Assembly: GCF_917563885.1 (NCBI RefSeq)
Contig: NZ_CAKJTG010000001.1
Location: 124,001-188,000, forward strand
Length of the DNA stretch: 64,000 nucleotides
From: Pseudoneobacillus rhizosphaerae
GTDB lineage: Bacteria > Bacillota > Bacilli > Bacillales > Cytobacillaceae
Direction: 5' to 3'
In this document: in pieces, positions 33,785-42,544 of the stretch
How the letters are laid out: each line of letters opens with the position of its first letter
How positions within the stretch are numbered: position 1 is the first letter of the stretch
Program-made: the position numbers and the translations under genes
Notes under the pieces: model-generated
The model's input: only the letters and a program-made list of their open reading frames with translations
The model's database searches: none
What the model was told of the DNA's origin: nothing

Positions 33785-34732
33785 TTATTTATTTCCAAGT
33801 AAACTTTCTAGCACTCTTTGTACTTCATACCCATCTCTAAATGAAACTAGATGTCCCTCTTTTCCAGTCACGGCTTTCACTAATTCTCCTACAAGATCAA
33901 TCTCTTCAACCCTTTGCAGTGGAAGAACAGCTGGGGTAGAATCCCCTTCAGAAATCGACAAAACACTCCAATTCGTAAGATCAATCGTTCCTGTATCCCC
34001 AAATACCTTGAAGGAAATATGTTCTTTTTGACCAATGCCGCTCAAACCGCTAAACAGAACAGTTGTTCCGTCTTGGAGCTCCATTCTAGAGATAAAACCT
34101 TTTTCACAAAGTGTTGGATCCTCTGGATAATCGACAAAGGATTGGATATTTTGAACTCCACCGAACACATCTAACATCATTTGGATATAGTGTGGTCCGA
34201 CTTCTCTTATAAATCCACCTTGTTCTCGACCTGCAATCCAGTCGTTTTGCTGCCAAGCACGTGGCCAAGTTGTAAAATGCATCTGAACTTCAATACGATT
34301 CACTTGTCCAATATTTCCAGTTACAATGTGTTCTTTAAACTTCTGAAACACATTAGAGTAAACCATTGGGAAGTTGATAGCATTTACTATTTTTGCTTCC
34401 TCTGCAGCAGCTACCATTTCTTTCGCTTCTTGGATGGAGTTGGCAAGCGGCTTTTCACATAACAAGTTCTTCTTCGCAGCCATTACATCTAGTGCAATAC
34501 GATGGTGAAATTTAGGTGGAACTGCCAAATAAACTAATGAAATCGATTCATCTTTAAGCATTTCTTGATAATCTTTAAATGTTTCAACATCATACTTTTC
34601 CCGGATACTAGTAAGTCTATCTTCATTTACATCACAAACAGCGACAACCTCTGTTTCTGGGTGTTGAATAAATTTATGTATAACTCGTTCCCCTATGGCC
34701 CCAAGGCCAATTACGCCTACTTTTACTGTCAT
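33785..34732 (-). CDS. Gfo/Idh/MocA family oxidoreductase
   Basis: A 315-residue NAD(P)-dependent oxidoreductase. The Rossmann motif VGVIGLGAIGERVIHKF (about 5-21) and the family motif LCEKPLANSIQEAKEM (about 94-109, with the catalytic Lys of EKP) are clear. The C-terminal alpha/beta domain (EVGPHYIQMMLDVFGG) carries the usual His. Substrate, normally a sugar, inositol or similar, is unknown. It stands alone. Confidence 0.9.
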   Translation of the reverse strand: MTVKVGVIGLGAIGERVIHKFIQHPETEVVAVCDVNEDRLTSIREKYDVETFKDYQEMLKDESISLVYLAVPPKFHHRIALDVMAAKKNLLCEKPLANSIQEAKEMVAAAEEAKIVNAINFPMVYSNVFQKFKEHIVTGNIGQVNRIEVQMHFTTWPRAWQQNDWIAGREQGGFIREVGPHYIQMMLDVFGGVQNIQSFVDYPEDPTLCEKGFISRMELQDGTTVLFSGLSGIGQKEHISFKVFGDTGTIDLTNWSVLSISEGDSTPAVLPLQRVEEIDLVGELVKAVTGKEGHLVSFRDGYEVQRVLESLLGNK

Positions 34733-34811
34733 TTAAAAACACCTCAACTCTATTAAAATCAGCCACAAGCTTATTTTACCACTTTAAACTGAATCTTTGA
34801 AAAAATTAATC

Positions 34812-34988
34812 TTACTTTTGTTGATTCTTTTCAATGAGCCGTTTTATGTTCTCTTTTGGATTCCAACAGTTAAACTGAAATTTTGGTTTCGTCTCAAAGC
34901 CAAGCCTACTACACAAATAATTCATAGAGCCAACTGATTTCAACGCCCTAAAATGCTCACAAGTAGCACAACAATGGAAATCTTTCAT
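34812..34988 (-). CDS. Small cysteine-rich conserved hypothetical protein
   Basis: A 58-residue protein from ATG 34988 (AGGGGG six bases upstream). It has the pattern FHCCATCEHF at residues 4-13, then single cysteines in YLCSRLGF and FNCWNPKEN. Four or five conserved cysteines in such a small soluble protein suggest a zinc-binding fold. I recognise similar short proteins from Bacillus genomes but know no function. It lies between the oxidoreductase and the DinG-type helicase, separated from the latter by a palindromic repeat copy. Confidence 0.65.
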   Translation of the reverse strand: MKDFHCCATCEHFRALKSVGSMNYLCSRLGFETKPKFQFNCWNPKENIKRLIEKNQQK

Positions 34989-35020
34989 TCTCATCCCCCT
35001 ACCTAATCACTGTAACGCAT

Positions 35021-35053
35021 TAACGTACTGGGGGACAGTCCCCCAGTGCTTTA
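35021..35053. repeat. Interspersed GGGGACAGTCCCC palindrome, copy 6
   Basis: ACTGGGGGAC (35027-35036) and GTCCCCCAGT (35038-35047) around central A 35037. The preceding TAACGCATTAACGTA matches the flank of copy 2 almost exactly. It begins the 3' flank of the helicase gene. Confidence 0.8.
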
Positions 35054-37357
35054 GTGTGTGAAAATGTTTAGGTTTTGTTTGTTTTCTTTCCATTCGGTTG
35101 GTAATAGTTTTTGGTATTTGGGTTGAAGGAATCGGTCGTCGATTAGGACGATAAGACCTTCATCTTCTTCTGAGCGAATGAGGCGTCCTCCAGCTTGGAG
35201 TACTTTATTGATTCCTGGATATACATAGGAGTAATCATAACCGTTTTTTCCTACCTTTTGGAAGTAATCTTTAATGAGGTCACGTTCTAATCCTATTTGA
35301 GGTAATCCAACACCAACAATGATGACGCCATTCAAACGGTCCCCTTTTAAATCAACCCCTTCTGAAAAAATACCACCTAGCACAGCAAACCCAACTAATG
35401 TTCCGGATGTATTAGGCTGAAATGTAGCTAGGAACTCCTCCCTCTCGATCTCAGACATGCCTTGTGCTTGTAACAAGACGTTTATATTCTGTAATTCACC
35501 TTGAAAGGCATCATATACCGTCATCATATATTGATAGGAAGGGAAAAAAATGAGAAAGTTACCCGTCCTGTTCTTTAATAGTGAGGTAAGTAAATTCACA
35601 ATCTGGTCCTTTGTTCGTTCACGATCTTTATATCTTGTCGAAAGTGGTTCTATATGGAAATCCGTTTGGTCACTACTGAAAGGAGAAGGTATATTAATCA
35701 AGTAGTCCTCTGTCTTCGCGCCTAAAAGACTTTGATAATAATCAATCGGACTTAAAGTCGCAGAAAAATAGACGAACGAACGATACCCTTTACTCATTTT
35801 GCTTAATTGGTGTGAAGGGTCCAGACAAAAGATTTTCAACCTAACTTCACTTTTTTCCAATTCTACATAGGTGGTAAATCGATCATCATATAGCTTGTGT
35901 ATTCTCAAAAAGTTTTGCACGAAAAAATAAGTTTCTAGCAAAAGTTCGTCTGTTTTTCCTCCTGCTTGTTTTAATAATTCAATCTCTGCTTCAATCTTAA
36001 ATTGTTCTAGACCTTCTAGTAATTCATTAGCTATGGTCTCAACTATTGGATTACCACTACTTTGTATTTCTTTCTTTATTGCTAGGAGGAAATCATTTAT
36101 CCCCTTCGCCGTCCGAGATAATGTTGAATTTTTTGTTTGATATTCTTTTTTTAACGTTAAAAATGGCGATTTAAAAATTTCCGCCGAAAACATTTCTCTA
36201 GCTCGGTCGACCAAATTATGTGCTTCATCTACTAATAAGCAGGTTTCCTTTTTCTGATCTTCAATTAATCTTTTTAAGGACACTTTCGGATCGAAAATAT
36301 AATTGTAATCACAAATGACAACGTCTGCTACGTACGATAGGTCTAAAGAAAACTCAAACGGACAAAGAGTATGTTTTCGGGCGTAGCTTTCAATTTTTGT
36401 ACGATCAATCGATTGCTCATTTTGGAAAATATCGATTAAGGCTGCATTTAATCGATCATAATAGCCATTAGCAAACTCACAATAATCCTTTTGACAGATG
36501 GTTTCCTCTTTAAAACAGGCCTTATCCTTAGCTGTAATGGTCACAGAGTTTAAACAAAGCCCTTTTTGCTTCATAAGTTGAAACGCTTCTTCAGCTGCTT
36601 GACGCGTAATCGTCTTCGCTGTTAAGTAGAAGACTTTCCCAATATGTCCTTCTCCCATTGCTTTTATTGCTGGGAAGGATGTTGAAATGGTTTTACCAAT
36701 ACCTGTTGGAGCCATAGCAAATAAATTTTTCTTATCGATAATCGTTTTATATACTGCGCCAGCTAGCTTCCGTTGCCCTGGACGAAATTGTTCAAAAGGA
36801 AACGCTAGCTGCTTGATACTTTCATTGCGATTTTGAATATGTTCATATTTTAATTCTGCAAATGGAGCAAACTGCGAGATAGTATCAAATACAAAGGATT
36901 CCAATTCGGAACTTGTAAATGATTGGGTTAACCGTTTGATTTCTTCTGAAACAATCTGGTAATAAGTTAATCGGACATTGATTGTTTCTAAGCCTTCTTT
37001 TTTTGAATAAATGTAAGCATAAAATATAGCTTGCGCCCAATGAACAGGATACCCATTATCTGGAATGGCTGATAGTTTCATTGAGGTTGATTTTATTTCA
37101 TCAATTGTTACTTTATTTTCTTCAAATAATATACCATCGCATCGACCATCAATCTCATATTGATAACGGTTCCATTCTAGTTGAGTTTTTAGAGGAACTT
37201 CCTTTAGATCGTGCTCACGATAAGCACTTTGAAGCTTTTGATGGGCTTTCGTTCCCTCAATCATGGATAAAGCTGTACGGAATCGGATGTCAATGCTTCC
37301 ACTTGTAAAAACATATTCAACTAAAGACCTGATGGAAACTTGGATAAGATTATTCAC
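35051..37357 (-). CDS. DinG/Rad3-type ATP-dependent DNA helicase
   Basis: Superfamily 2 helicase of 768 residues, probably unwinding 5'-3' in DNA repair. A GTG start at 37357 is chosen because AGGGG lies 7 bases before it. Walker A is MAPTGIGKT (about 212-220), Walker B is DEAH (LLVDEAHNLVDRAREM, about 352-367), and the late motifs QAGGRLIRSEEDEG are present. Four cysteines, CFKEETICQKDYC and a later CPFE (about 282-335), lie where the iron-sulfur cluster of XPD/DinG sits. A nuclease-like N-terminal part (EIKSTSMK region) resembles PD-(D/E)xK domains seen in such proteins. The substrate is unknown. Confidence 0.9.
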   Translation of the reverse strand: MNNLIQVSIRSLVEYVFTSGSIDIRFRTALSMIEGTKAHQKLQSAYREHDLKEVPLKTQLEWNRYQYEIDGRCDGILFEENKVTIDEIKSTSMKLSAIPDNGYPVHWAQAIFYAYIYSKKEGLETINVRLTYYQIVSEEIKRLTQSFTSSELESFVFDTISQFAPFAELKYEHIQNRNESIKQLAFPFEQFRPGQRKLAGAVYKTIIDKKNLFAMAPTGIGKTISTSFPAIKAMGEGHIGKVFYLTAKTITRQAAEEAFQLMKQKGLCLNSVTITAKDKACFKEETICQKDYCEFANGYYDRLNAALIDIFQNEQSIDRTKIESYARKHTLCPFEFSLDLSYVADVVICDYNYIFDPKVSLKRLIEDQKKETCLLVDEAHNLVDRAREMFSAEIFKSPFLTLKKEYQTKNSTLSRTAKGINDFLLAIKKEIQSSGNPIVETIANELLEGLEQFKIEAEIELLKQAGGKTDELLLETYFFVQNFLRIHKLYDDRFTTYVELEKSEVRLKIFCLDPSHQLSKMSKGYRSFVYFSATLSPIDYYQSLLGAKTEDYLINIPSPFSSDQTDFHIEPLSTRYKDRERTKDQIVNLLTSLLKNRTGNFLIFFPSYQYMMTVYDAFQGELQNINVLLQAQGMSEIEREEFLATFQPNTSGTLVGFAVLGGIFSEGVDLKGDRLNGVIIVGVGLPQIGLERDLIKDYFQKVGKNGYDYSYVYPGINKVLQAGGRLIRSEEDEGLIVLIDDRFLQPKYQKLLPTEWKENKQNLNIFTH

Positions 37358-37380
37358 GACAAATCCCCTCATCTAAATGA

Positions 37381-37414
37381 AAAAAGGCTTAGAATATAGC
37401 TCTAAACCTTTTTT
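37381..37414 (-). terminator. Intrinsic terminator after the 75-residue protein gene
   Basis: AAAGGCTTAGA (37383-37393) pairs with TCTAAACCTTT (37401-37411) with one mismatch, with A/T-runs on both sides. It separates the small gene from the downstream helicase gene. Confidence 0.7.
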
Positions 37415-37418
37415 GACA

Positions 37419-37646
37419 TTATTTTAAAACTATTAAAAACTTCTCATTACGTATTAGTTTTTCGTCTTTGTTTGATAAATCATATTTTTTGAGTAAATGA
37501 AAGACTTCATTGAGTGTTTCCTGAGTATGAGTTTTCGTAAAAAATGAATGAAACAACTCTAGTAATTCTTTTGGTAAAAAATCTTTTTGTGATTCATATT
37601 TTTTCTGAACATCTTCATGTGAGTGATCGATATTACATTGACTCAT
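37419..37646 (-). CDS. Small conserved hypothetical protein
   Basis: A 75-residue soluble protein from ATG 37646, with GGAGGGG upstream. It is charged and probably mostly helical (VQKKYESQKDFLPKELLELFHSFF, then ETLNEVFHLLKKYDL). I do not recognise a named family. It has its own terminator and lies between the MFS gene and the helicase. Confidence 0.7.
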   Translation of the reverse strand: MSQCNIDHSHEDVQKKYESQKDFLPKELLELFHSFFTKTHTQETLNEVFHLLKKYDLSNKDEKLIRNEKFLIVLK

Positions 37647-37730
37647 TGTTTCCCCTCCAATTACCGCGTCTATCCTTCTATTATAATGGAAAATCAAAAG
37701 ACAATCTATGATACAAATGATTTAACGGTA

Positions 37731-38987
37731 TCACTTCTGATTTAACATGAGTGGTGAAGCGGGATATTTCTTTTTTAGGGAAATATAAAGCCAAATAAAA
37801 ACGAACGCACTTGATGCCCTGAATATAGTAGAAGTAGTCATCGCAATGTTAATATTCGAAATTTCTAATAAAAATACGCCAAATTGCGGGGCAATAAACC
37901 CAATAATGGCTAGTAATATATTGTAGTTTGCAATGTAGCTACTACGGTTTTCTTCTTTTGTCACTTCTAAAAGCTGATTGAAAAGAATGAGTACCGTCCC
38001 AGCTACAAATAAGCCTGTAAATACGTTCACAACAATTAAATAATATAGATTGGTAGACAATACTGTTAATAGCGGTGCACTGGCCATCCCTAAGGAAACA
38101 AAAATGAGCATTTTCGCATTGCCATGCTTGTCAGCCATTCTTCCCCACCACTTATAACTGATGACTTGTGAAATTTGGTTGGCGACCGTAAATAAACTAA
38201 TCCATAGCCCATTTGCATAGGCATACTTGATTTGGTAAATATTAAAAAGTGACCAAGCCATTTGCCAAGTGAAATTAAAATATAAACTACAAATTAGAAA
38301 AATGACAAAACGTTTATCTTTAAATACATCCCATTTCAGTGTTAGTCTTTTTTGCTTTATTGGTTTTACAGGTTTCTCTTTTTTATGCTCAACATGTTTA
38401 AATAAATAGTAAACCTCAACAATCCCAAAAACAAAGGCGATAAAGAATAATATCTGGTACGGTAACGGGTTCGCTTTATCGAATTGCTGAAGGATGATCC
38501 CCATTAGAAAAGTGGTAATCATCCCTACAATCGTGAGAATGCGGTTCCGTTCACTAAAAAAGCTATTTCGACGCTGGTCAGGTATAAGGTCGCCAATAAG
38601 CGATTGCCAGCTAAGAAGCATAAATGAACCAGGAAAATTCATCAATCCTATTAGCAAGACAAAAACCCAGCTTCGATACTCTGGAGGTACAAACATAATA
38701 AATACCATTGAAAATACGAACAATCTAGTAAAAAGTATCGAAATAGCGGTAAATTTCTTTTTCTCTTCTAATCTACTAAGAATAAATGATCCAATGATCA
38801 TCGCAAACATACCAATAAATTGGGGTAATGATGAAATTAAGCCAACTTGATAATTTGTTGCGCCTAATACACTGATTGCAAATAAAGAAAAATAATTATT
38901 GCTAGTGCTTGCCACAATTGTAGAAGCAACCCCATTTAAAATGCTGAATTTTTCATTTTGTTTAACACTCTTGAAATTGTCATCCAC
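37731..38987 (-). CDS. Major facilitator superfamily transporter
   Basis: A 418-residue membrane carrier with about 12 hydrophobic segments in two halves, joined by a basic cytoplasmic loop around residues 195-220 (EHKKEKPVKPIKQKRL). The motif-A-like loop in the second half reads WWGRMADKHGNAK (about 282-294). Substrate is unknown. The start ATG at 38987 follows AAGGAAGA. It is monocistronic, and nothing nearby hints at its substrate. Confidence 0.88.
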   Translation of the reverse strand: MDDNFKSVKQNEKFSILNGVASTIVASTSNNYFSLFAISVLGATNYQVGLISSLPQFIGMFAMIIGSFILSRLEEKKKFTAISILFTRLFVFSMVFIMFVPPEYRSWVFVLLIGLMNFPGSFMLLSWQSLIGDLIPDQRRNSFFSERNRILTIVGMITTFLMGIILQQFDKANPLPYQILFFIAFVFGIVEVYYLFKHVEHKKEKPVKPIKQKRLTLKWDVFKDKRFVIFLICSLYFNFTWQMAWSLFNIYQIKYAYANGLWISLFTVANQISQVISYKWWGRMADKHGNAKMLIFVSLGMASAPLLTVLSTNLYYLIVVNVFTGLFVAGTVLILFNQLLEVTKEENRSSYIANYNILLAIIGFIAPQFGVFLLEISNINIAMTTSTIFRASSAFVFIWLYISLKKKYPASPLMLNQK

Positions 38988-39158
38988 AAAGTCATCTTCC
39001 TTCTATATGTAAAAATACATAGCTGCACACTTACCAGTTTCTACTCATTTTACTACGGTATTCGTAATAATTAAAGTGAATTTTTTGAAACTTGTTAAGT
39101 TGTTTTTCGTCTAATTGAAGGAATAGTAGTTAACATTGTATTAAAGGATGTGTTGGTA

Positions 39159-39803
39159 TTGAAAAAGTGGTTATTACTTCTGGTAACTTCACTTTTACTT
39201 GTAGGCTGTGTTGAAATAAATTTAAATAAGTCCAAAAATGAGGAAAACCCACCTCAGCCTAATGTTGAGGAACAAACGGTCTCCCTACTTGATTACTTTC
39301 CCAATAAACCAATCGAAAAGCAGTTTAAAGGAATAGGAAATGAATTTGCCCAATATACAGAAACCTTATATGAAAGAGAAGGAGATTATTATCCAGCTAT
39401 TGTTGATAACGGTGGAACTCGTGTACTTCGAATATATAGAGTTACTGACAAGGAAATTACCCTAGTTCATGAGCAGCCTGAATTTTATGAAGATATAATA
39501 CCGTCCATCGCCTCTCTTGAGTCTTCTTTTCAAGATAAACCATTACTGACTTTGCCTTTAGAAATAGGAAAAATGATGGGAGATTGGAAAATTGTAAGTC
39601 TTTCGGATACTATAACTGTTCCATTTGGTACCTTTTCTGATGTAATTGTTTTAGAAAAAACAAATGAAGACGGTAGTATCAATCGGCAATATTGGGTTGA
39701 AGAATATGGAAAAGTGAAAGATGAATACTCACAAAAGGATGAAAGTGGAAATTTGTTTGAAGTAAAATCGGAACTGGATACAATAAAGCAAAAAACCCGT
39801 TAA
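39159..39803 (+). CDS. Putative lipoprotein of unknown function
   Basis: A 214-residue exported protein. A TTG start at 39159 (first residues KKWLLLLVTSLLLVGC) places a good lipobox LLVGC about residue 15, so it is probably anchored to the outer face of the membrane. After a linker rich in Asn and Pro, the domain from about 45 onward is beta-rich, with TVPFGTFSDVIVLEKTNEDG and QYWVEEYGKVKDEYSQKDESG near the C-terminus, a pattern seen in small secreted Bacillus lipoproteins. No family name is certain. Its stop codon lies in the loop of its own terminator. Confidence 0.78.
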   Translation: MKKWLLLLVTSLLLVGCVEINLNKSKNEENPPQPNVEEQTVSLLDYFPNKPIEKQFKGIGNEFAQYTETLYEREGDYYPAIVDNGGTRVLRIYRVTDKEITLVHEQPEFYEDIIPSIASLESSFQDKPLLTLPLEIGKMMGDWKIVSLSDTITVPFGTFSDVIVLEKTNEDGSINRQYWVEEYGKVKDEYSQKDESGNLFEVKSELDTIKQKTR

Positions 39804-39818
39804 TGACGGGTTTTTTGC
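39788..39818. terminator. Intrinsic terminator overlapping the lipoprotein stop codon
   Basis: A perfect 12-bp stem GCAAAAAACCCG (39788-39799)/CGGGTTTTTTGC (39807-39818). The TAA of the lipoprotein gene lies in the loop. It also faces the converging NlpC/P60 gene. Confidence 0.85.
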
Positions 39819-39838
39819 TTTACTACTACTTTAATGAA

Positions 39839-40648
39839 TTAAAGTGGAGTTCTTGCACCTAGGTATCGTTTTTTCCAGTAGCTACTGTTTAGATCGCTAA
39901 TGGTTACACCAGTCGATGAGCCAGCATGGATAAATTTGTTATTTCCTAAGTATATTCCAGCGTGTGAAGGCCCAGATGTATAGGTTTCAAAGAATACGAT
40001 ATCACCTACATTTGGATTGGCAACCGTTGTTGTCTCTTTCCAAATGGTCGCAACCGTTCTTGGTATTGAAACTCCTACTTTAACAAATACAAAATTTAAG
40101 AAGCCGCTACAATCAAATCCAGATGGGCTTGTTCCTCCCCATACATAAGGGATACCAATGTACTTTTTTGACTCGGCAACTAAAGAATCCACTTTCGAAG
40201 AAGATGTCTCTACATCTACTTTATTAATTGCAGATATAGCAGCTAGAGGTGAAACTGAAGGAGTTGAACTTGTTCCAATTTTGAGGACTTGTCCACTATA
40301 AACGAGGTTTGATCGTAATTTGTTTAAGGTTTTCAATTCTTCTTCTGTTAATTCAGATAGTCTAGCAATTCCAGTTAAGGTGTCACCAGACTTAACGGTG
40401 TAGGTGGAAGTATTTGTATGTGTGTGTGGTGGTAATAGACTTAGAGACTGATTGACGAGGATAGAATCCGTCGACAAATTATTCCAGTCCTTTAGCTCTG
40501 ATAGGCTAATTCCATTTGCAGTGGCAATTTTCCAAAGAGTATCTCCGGATTTTACATTGTAGGTTAAATCGTGGGCACTAGCATTCCCGTTAAAAGTGGT
40601 AAGTAAAAAGCCAGCGGCAGCGGCAAAAGTTATTAGTTTTTTTTTCAT
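39839..40648 (-). CDS. Secreted LysM-NlpC/P60 peptidoglycan endopeptidase
   Basis: A cell-wall hydrolase of 269 residues. A signal peptide (MKKKLITFAAAAGFLL..., cleavage near ASA-H about residue 25) is followed by two LysM domains (YNVKSGDTLWKIATANGI, about 30-47; YTVKSGDTLTGIARLSEL, about 82-99). The C-terminal NlpC/P60 domain has the catalytic Cys in FDCSGFLNF (about 178-186), His in GPSHAGIYLG and a third polar residue near NKFIHAGSS. It probably cuts the D-Glu-diaminopimelate bond in vegetative wall, like LytE/LytF. It is monocistronic. Confidence 0.94.
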   Translation of the reverse strand: MKKKLITFAAAAGFLLTTFNGNASAHDLTYNVKSGDTLWKIATANGISLSELKDWNNLSTDSILVNQSLSLLPPHTHTNTSTYTVKSGDTLTGIARLSELTEEELKTLNKLRSNLVYSGQVLKIGTSSTPSVSPLAAISAINKVDVETSSSKVDSLVAESKKYIGIPYVWGGTSPSGFDCSGFLNFVFVKVGVSIPRTVATIWKETTTVANPNVGDIVFFETYTSGPSHAGIYLGNNKFIHAGSSTGVTISDLNSSYWKKRYLGARTPL

Positions 40649-41085
40649 AGTAGTTCCCCTCTTCCGATGTCTATATCACCATACTAATAGTCTGACAACT
40701 TGATTGATAGGTTTAATAATTGGATAGAATGTTAATATAACACTTTTCTAGTAAAGTATTCCACCTACATTTCAATGGAAAAAAAGTAAATACCTGTGCT
40801 AGAAGTAGTGACTTTAAGCCTTTTGCTAACTAGTCTATCAATGTCTTGTAATCTAATTGTAATGTAATTTTAATATAACTTCTCTCATGTACAATCCTAC
40901 ATTTGAATCTTAAATTACCTCCTGCACACAAAAACTTCATCAATTGCTCATAAGTTCGTTGAAATATTGTAACAACCTATGCATGCTGTAAGGCCAATTT
41001 CAAATCTATAATAAATATATGAAGTATGTTTATAGTGAATGGCCAACAACAACTTAAAAAATTCAAGAAAAGTTTGGTGATGAAA
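40649..41085. other. Intergenic region without recognised gene
   Basis: A 437-base A/T-rich gap between the divergent NlpC/P60 and radical SAM genes. It must carry both promoters. I see no coding frame with a ribosome binding site, no strong hairpin and no clear regulator box. Confidence 0.5.
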
Positions 41086-42243
41086 ATGCATGGACATCCA
41101 ACAGGACATCCGCATGGAAATAGTATAGTGGATTATAATCAAAACCCTTATATCGTTATTTGGGAAGTCACGAGAGCTTGCCAGCTTAAGTGTGTTCATT
41201 GTCGCGCAGATGCACAACTAACAAAAGATCCAAATGAACTTACTCATGAAGAAGGTATTAAACTAATTGATGAAATCTATGAAATGAATAATCCGATGCT
41301 CGTCTTTACCGGTGGGGATTGTATGATGCGTGAGGATTTATTTGAATTAGCTGACTATGCAGTGAAAAAAGGAATGCGTGTGTCCATGACTCCAAGCGCG
41401 ACGGCAAATGTAACGAAGGAAAGAATGGAACGTGCCAAGGATGTTGGCTTATCTCGCTGGGGATTCAGTTTAGATGGTCCAACACCAGAAATTCATGACC
41501 ATTTCCGTGGTACACCTGGTTCATTCGAGTTAACGCGAGAGAAAATCCGCTATTTAAATGAATTGAATATGCCTCTTCAAATCAATACGGTTATTTCTAG
41601 GTACAATTATGATCATCTTGAAGAAATGGCAGAGCTAGTAAAAGATTTAAAAGCCGTAATGTGGTATATATTTCTACTAGTACCTACTGGTCGTGGCCAG
41701 ATGGATGCGTGTATCACCCCTGCTGAACACGAAAAGGTATTTAGATGGTTATATGAACTAAGCAAAACAGCACCATATGATATTAAAACAACTGCAGCAC
41801 AGCATTATCGACGTGTTGTATTCCAACAAAAAGCGCGTGAAAATCAAGTGAGTTTGGAAGATATTCGCTATGAAGATACGTTAACAAAGGATATGGCTTC
41901 AACGATTGACGGACTTAAACGTGCCCCACGTGGTGTGAACGATGGTAACGGGTTTGCATTTGTATCCCATACAGGTGATGTTTTCCCAAGTGGACTACTC
42001 CCTATTAAAGGTGGGAATATAAGAGAAACCCCACTTAGCACGATTTACCGTGAATCGAAAGTATTTAAAGACCTACGTCAACCTGACCTATATAAAGGTA
42101 AATGTGGTGTCTGTGAATTTAGATATGTATGTGGAGGATCTCGTTCTCGTACTTTTGCTGTCACAGGTGATTATATGGAAAGTGAACCGTTTTGTGTTTA
42201 CATTCCACAAGCAATGAGAAAAAAAGAGACTCCAGTTTCTTAA
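41086..42243 (+). CDS. Radical SAM/SPASM domain protein with His-rich N-terminus
   Basis: A 385-residue enzyme. The start at 41086 is set by GGTGAT four bases upstream; GTG/ATG at 41077/41080 are alternatives. The N-terminus is MHGHPTGHPHG. The radical SAM cluster motif CQLKCVHC lies about residues 33-40, followed by VFTGGDCMM and WGFSLDGPTPEIHDHFRG. The C-terminal SPASM domain has CGVCEFRYVCGG and a last Cys in EPFC. Relatives include heme-modifying (AhbD/NirJ-like) and PqqE-like enzymes. The product here is unknown. No precursor peptide gene is visible next to it; NADH dehydrogenase II follows after 301 bases and a terminator. Confidence 0.88.
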   Translation: MHGHPTGHPHGNSIVDYNQNPYIVIWEVTRACQLKCVHCRADAQLTKDPNELTHEEGIKLIDEIYEMNNPMLVFTGGDCMMREDLFELADYAVKKGMRVSMTPSATANVTKERMERAKDVGLSRWGFSLDGPTPEIHDHFRGTPGSFELTREKIRYLNELNMPLQINTVISRYNYDHLEEMAELVKDLKAVMWYIFLLVPTGRGQMDACITPAEHEKVFRWLYELSKTAPYDIKTTAAQHYRRVVFQQKARENQVSLEDIRYEDTLTKDMASTIDGLKRAPRGVNDGNGFAFVSHTGDVFPSGLLPIKGGNIRETPLSTIYRESKVFKDLRQPDLYKGKCGVCEFRYVCGGSRSRTFAVTGDYMESEPFCVYIPQAMRKKETPVS

Positions 42244-42257
42244 GATTGACCAACATT

Positions 42258-42290
42258 AAAGCTGACCTGCTTTCTCTGGTCAGCTTTTTT
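42258..42290 (+). terminator. Intrinsic terminator after the radical SAM gene
   Basis: A perfect 10-bp stem AAAGCTGACC (42258-42267)/GGTCAGCTTT (42278-42287) is followed by TTTTT. Confidence 0.87.
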
Positions 42291-42429
42291 CATTTTTTAG
42301 AAACTGCCTATTTTTTTAAAAAAATAAAAAGTATTCACTATACAGCTATTGTTTACAGAATTGTCACAAATTAGATGTGAGACATATTGAGAAATTGATA
42401 TTATTATCGTATTATATAAATATAGTAAC

Positions 42430-42447
42430 TTGTGAAATGTTTCACAA
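42430..42447. promoter_or_regulatory. Rex operator 1 upstream of ndh
   Basis: TTGTGAAATGTTTCACAA matches the Gram-positive Rex box TTGTGAANNNNTTCACAA exactly. It is about 98 bases upstream of the ndh start, in a 301-base gap that otherwise holds the terminator of the previous gene and an A/T-rich promoter region. Confidence 0.82.
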
Positions 42448-42482
42448 TATAAAACTCATCCGATTCTTATTTTAAAACAATC

Positions 42483-42500
42483 ATGTGAATCATTTCACAT
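42483..42500. promoter_or_regulatory. Rex operator 2 upstream of ndh
   Basis: ATGTGAATCATTTCACAT keeps the GTGAANNNNTTCAC core of the Rex box. Its centre is 53 bases from that of operator 1, about five helical turns, which would place two Rex dimers on one face. Confidence 0.72.
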
Positions 42501-42544
42501 AATATAAACGACATCGGAACAAAATCAAGAAAGGAGAAAGGAAA

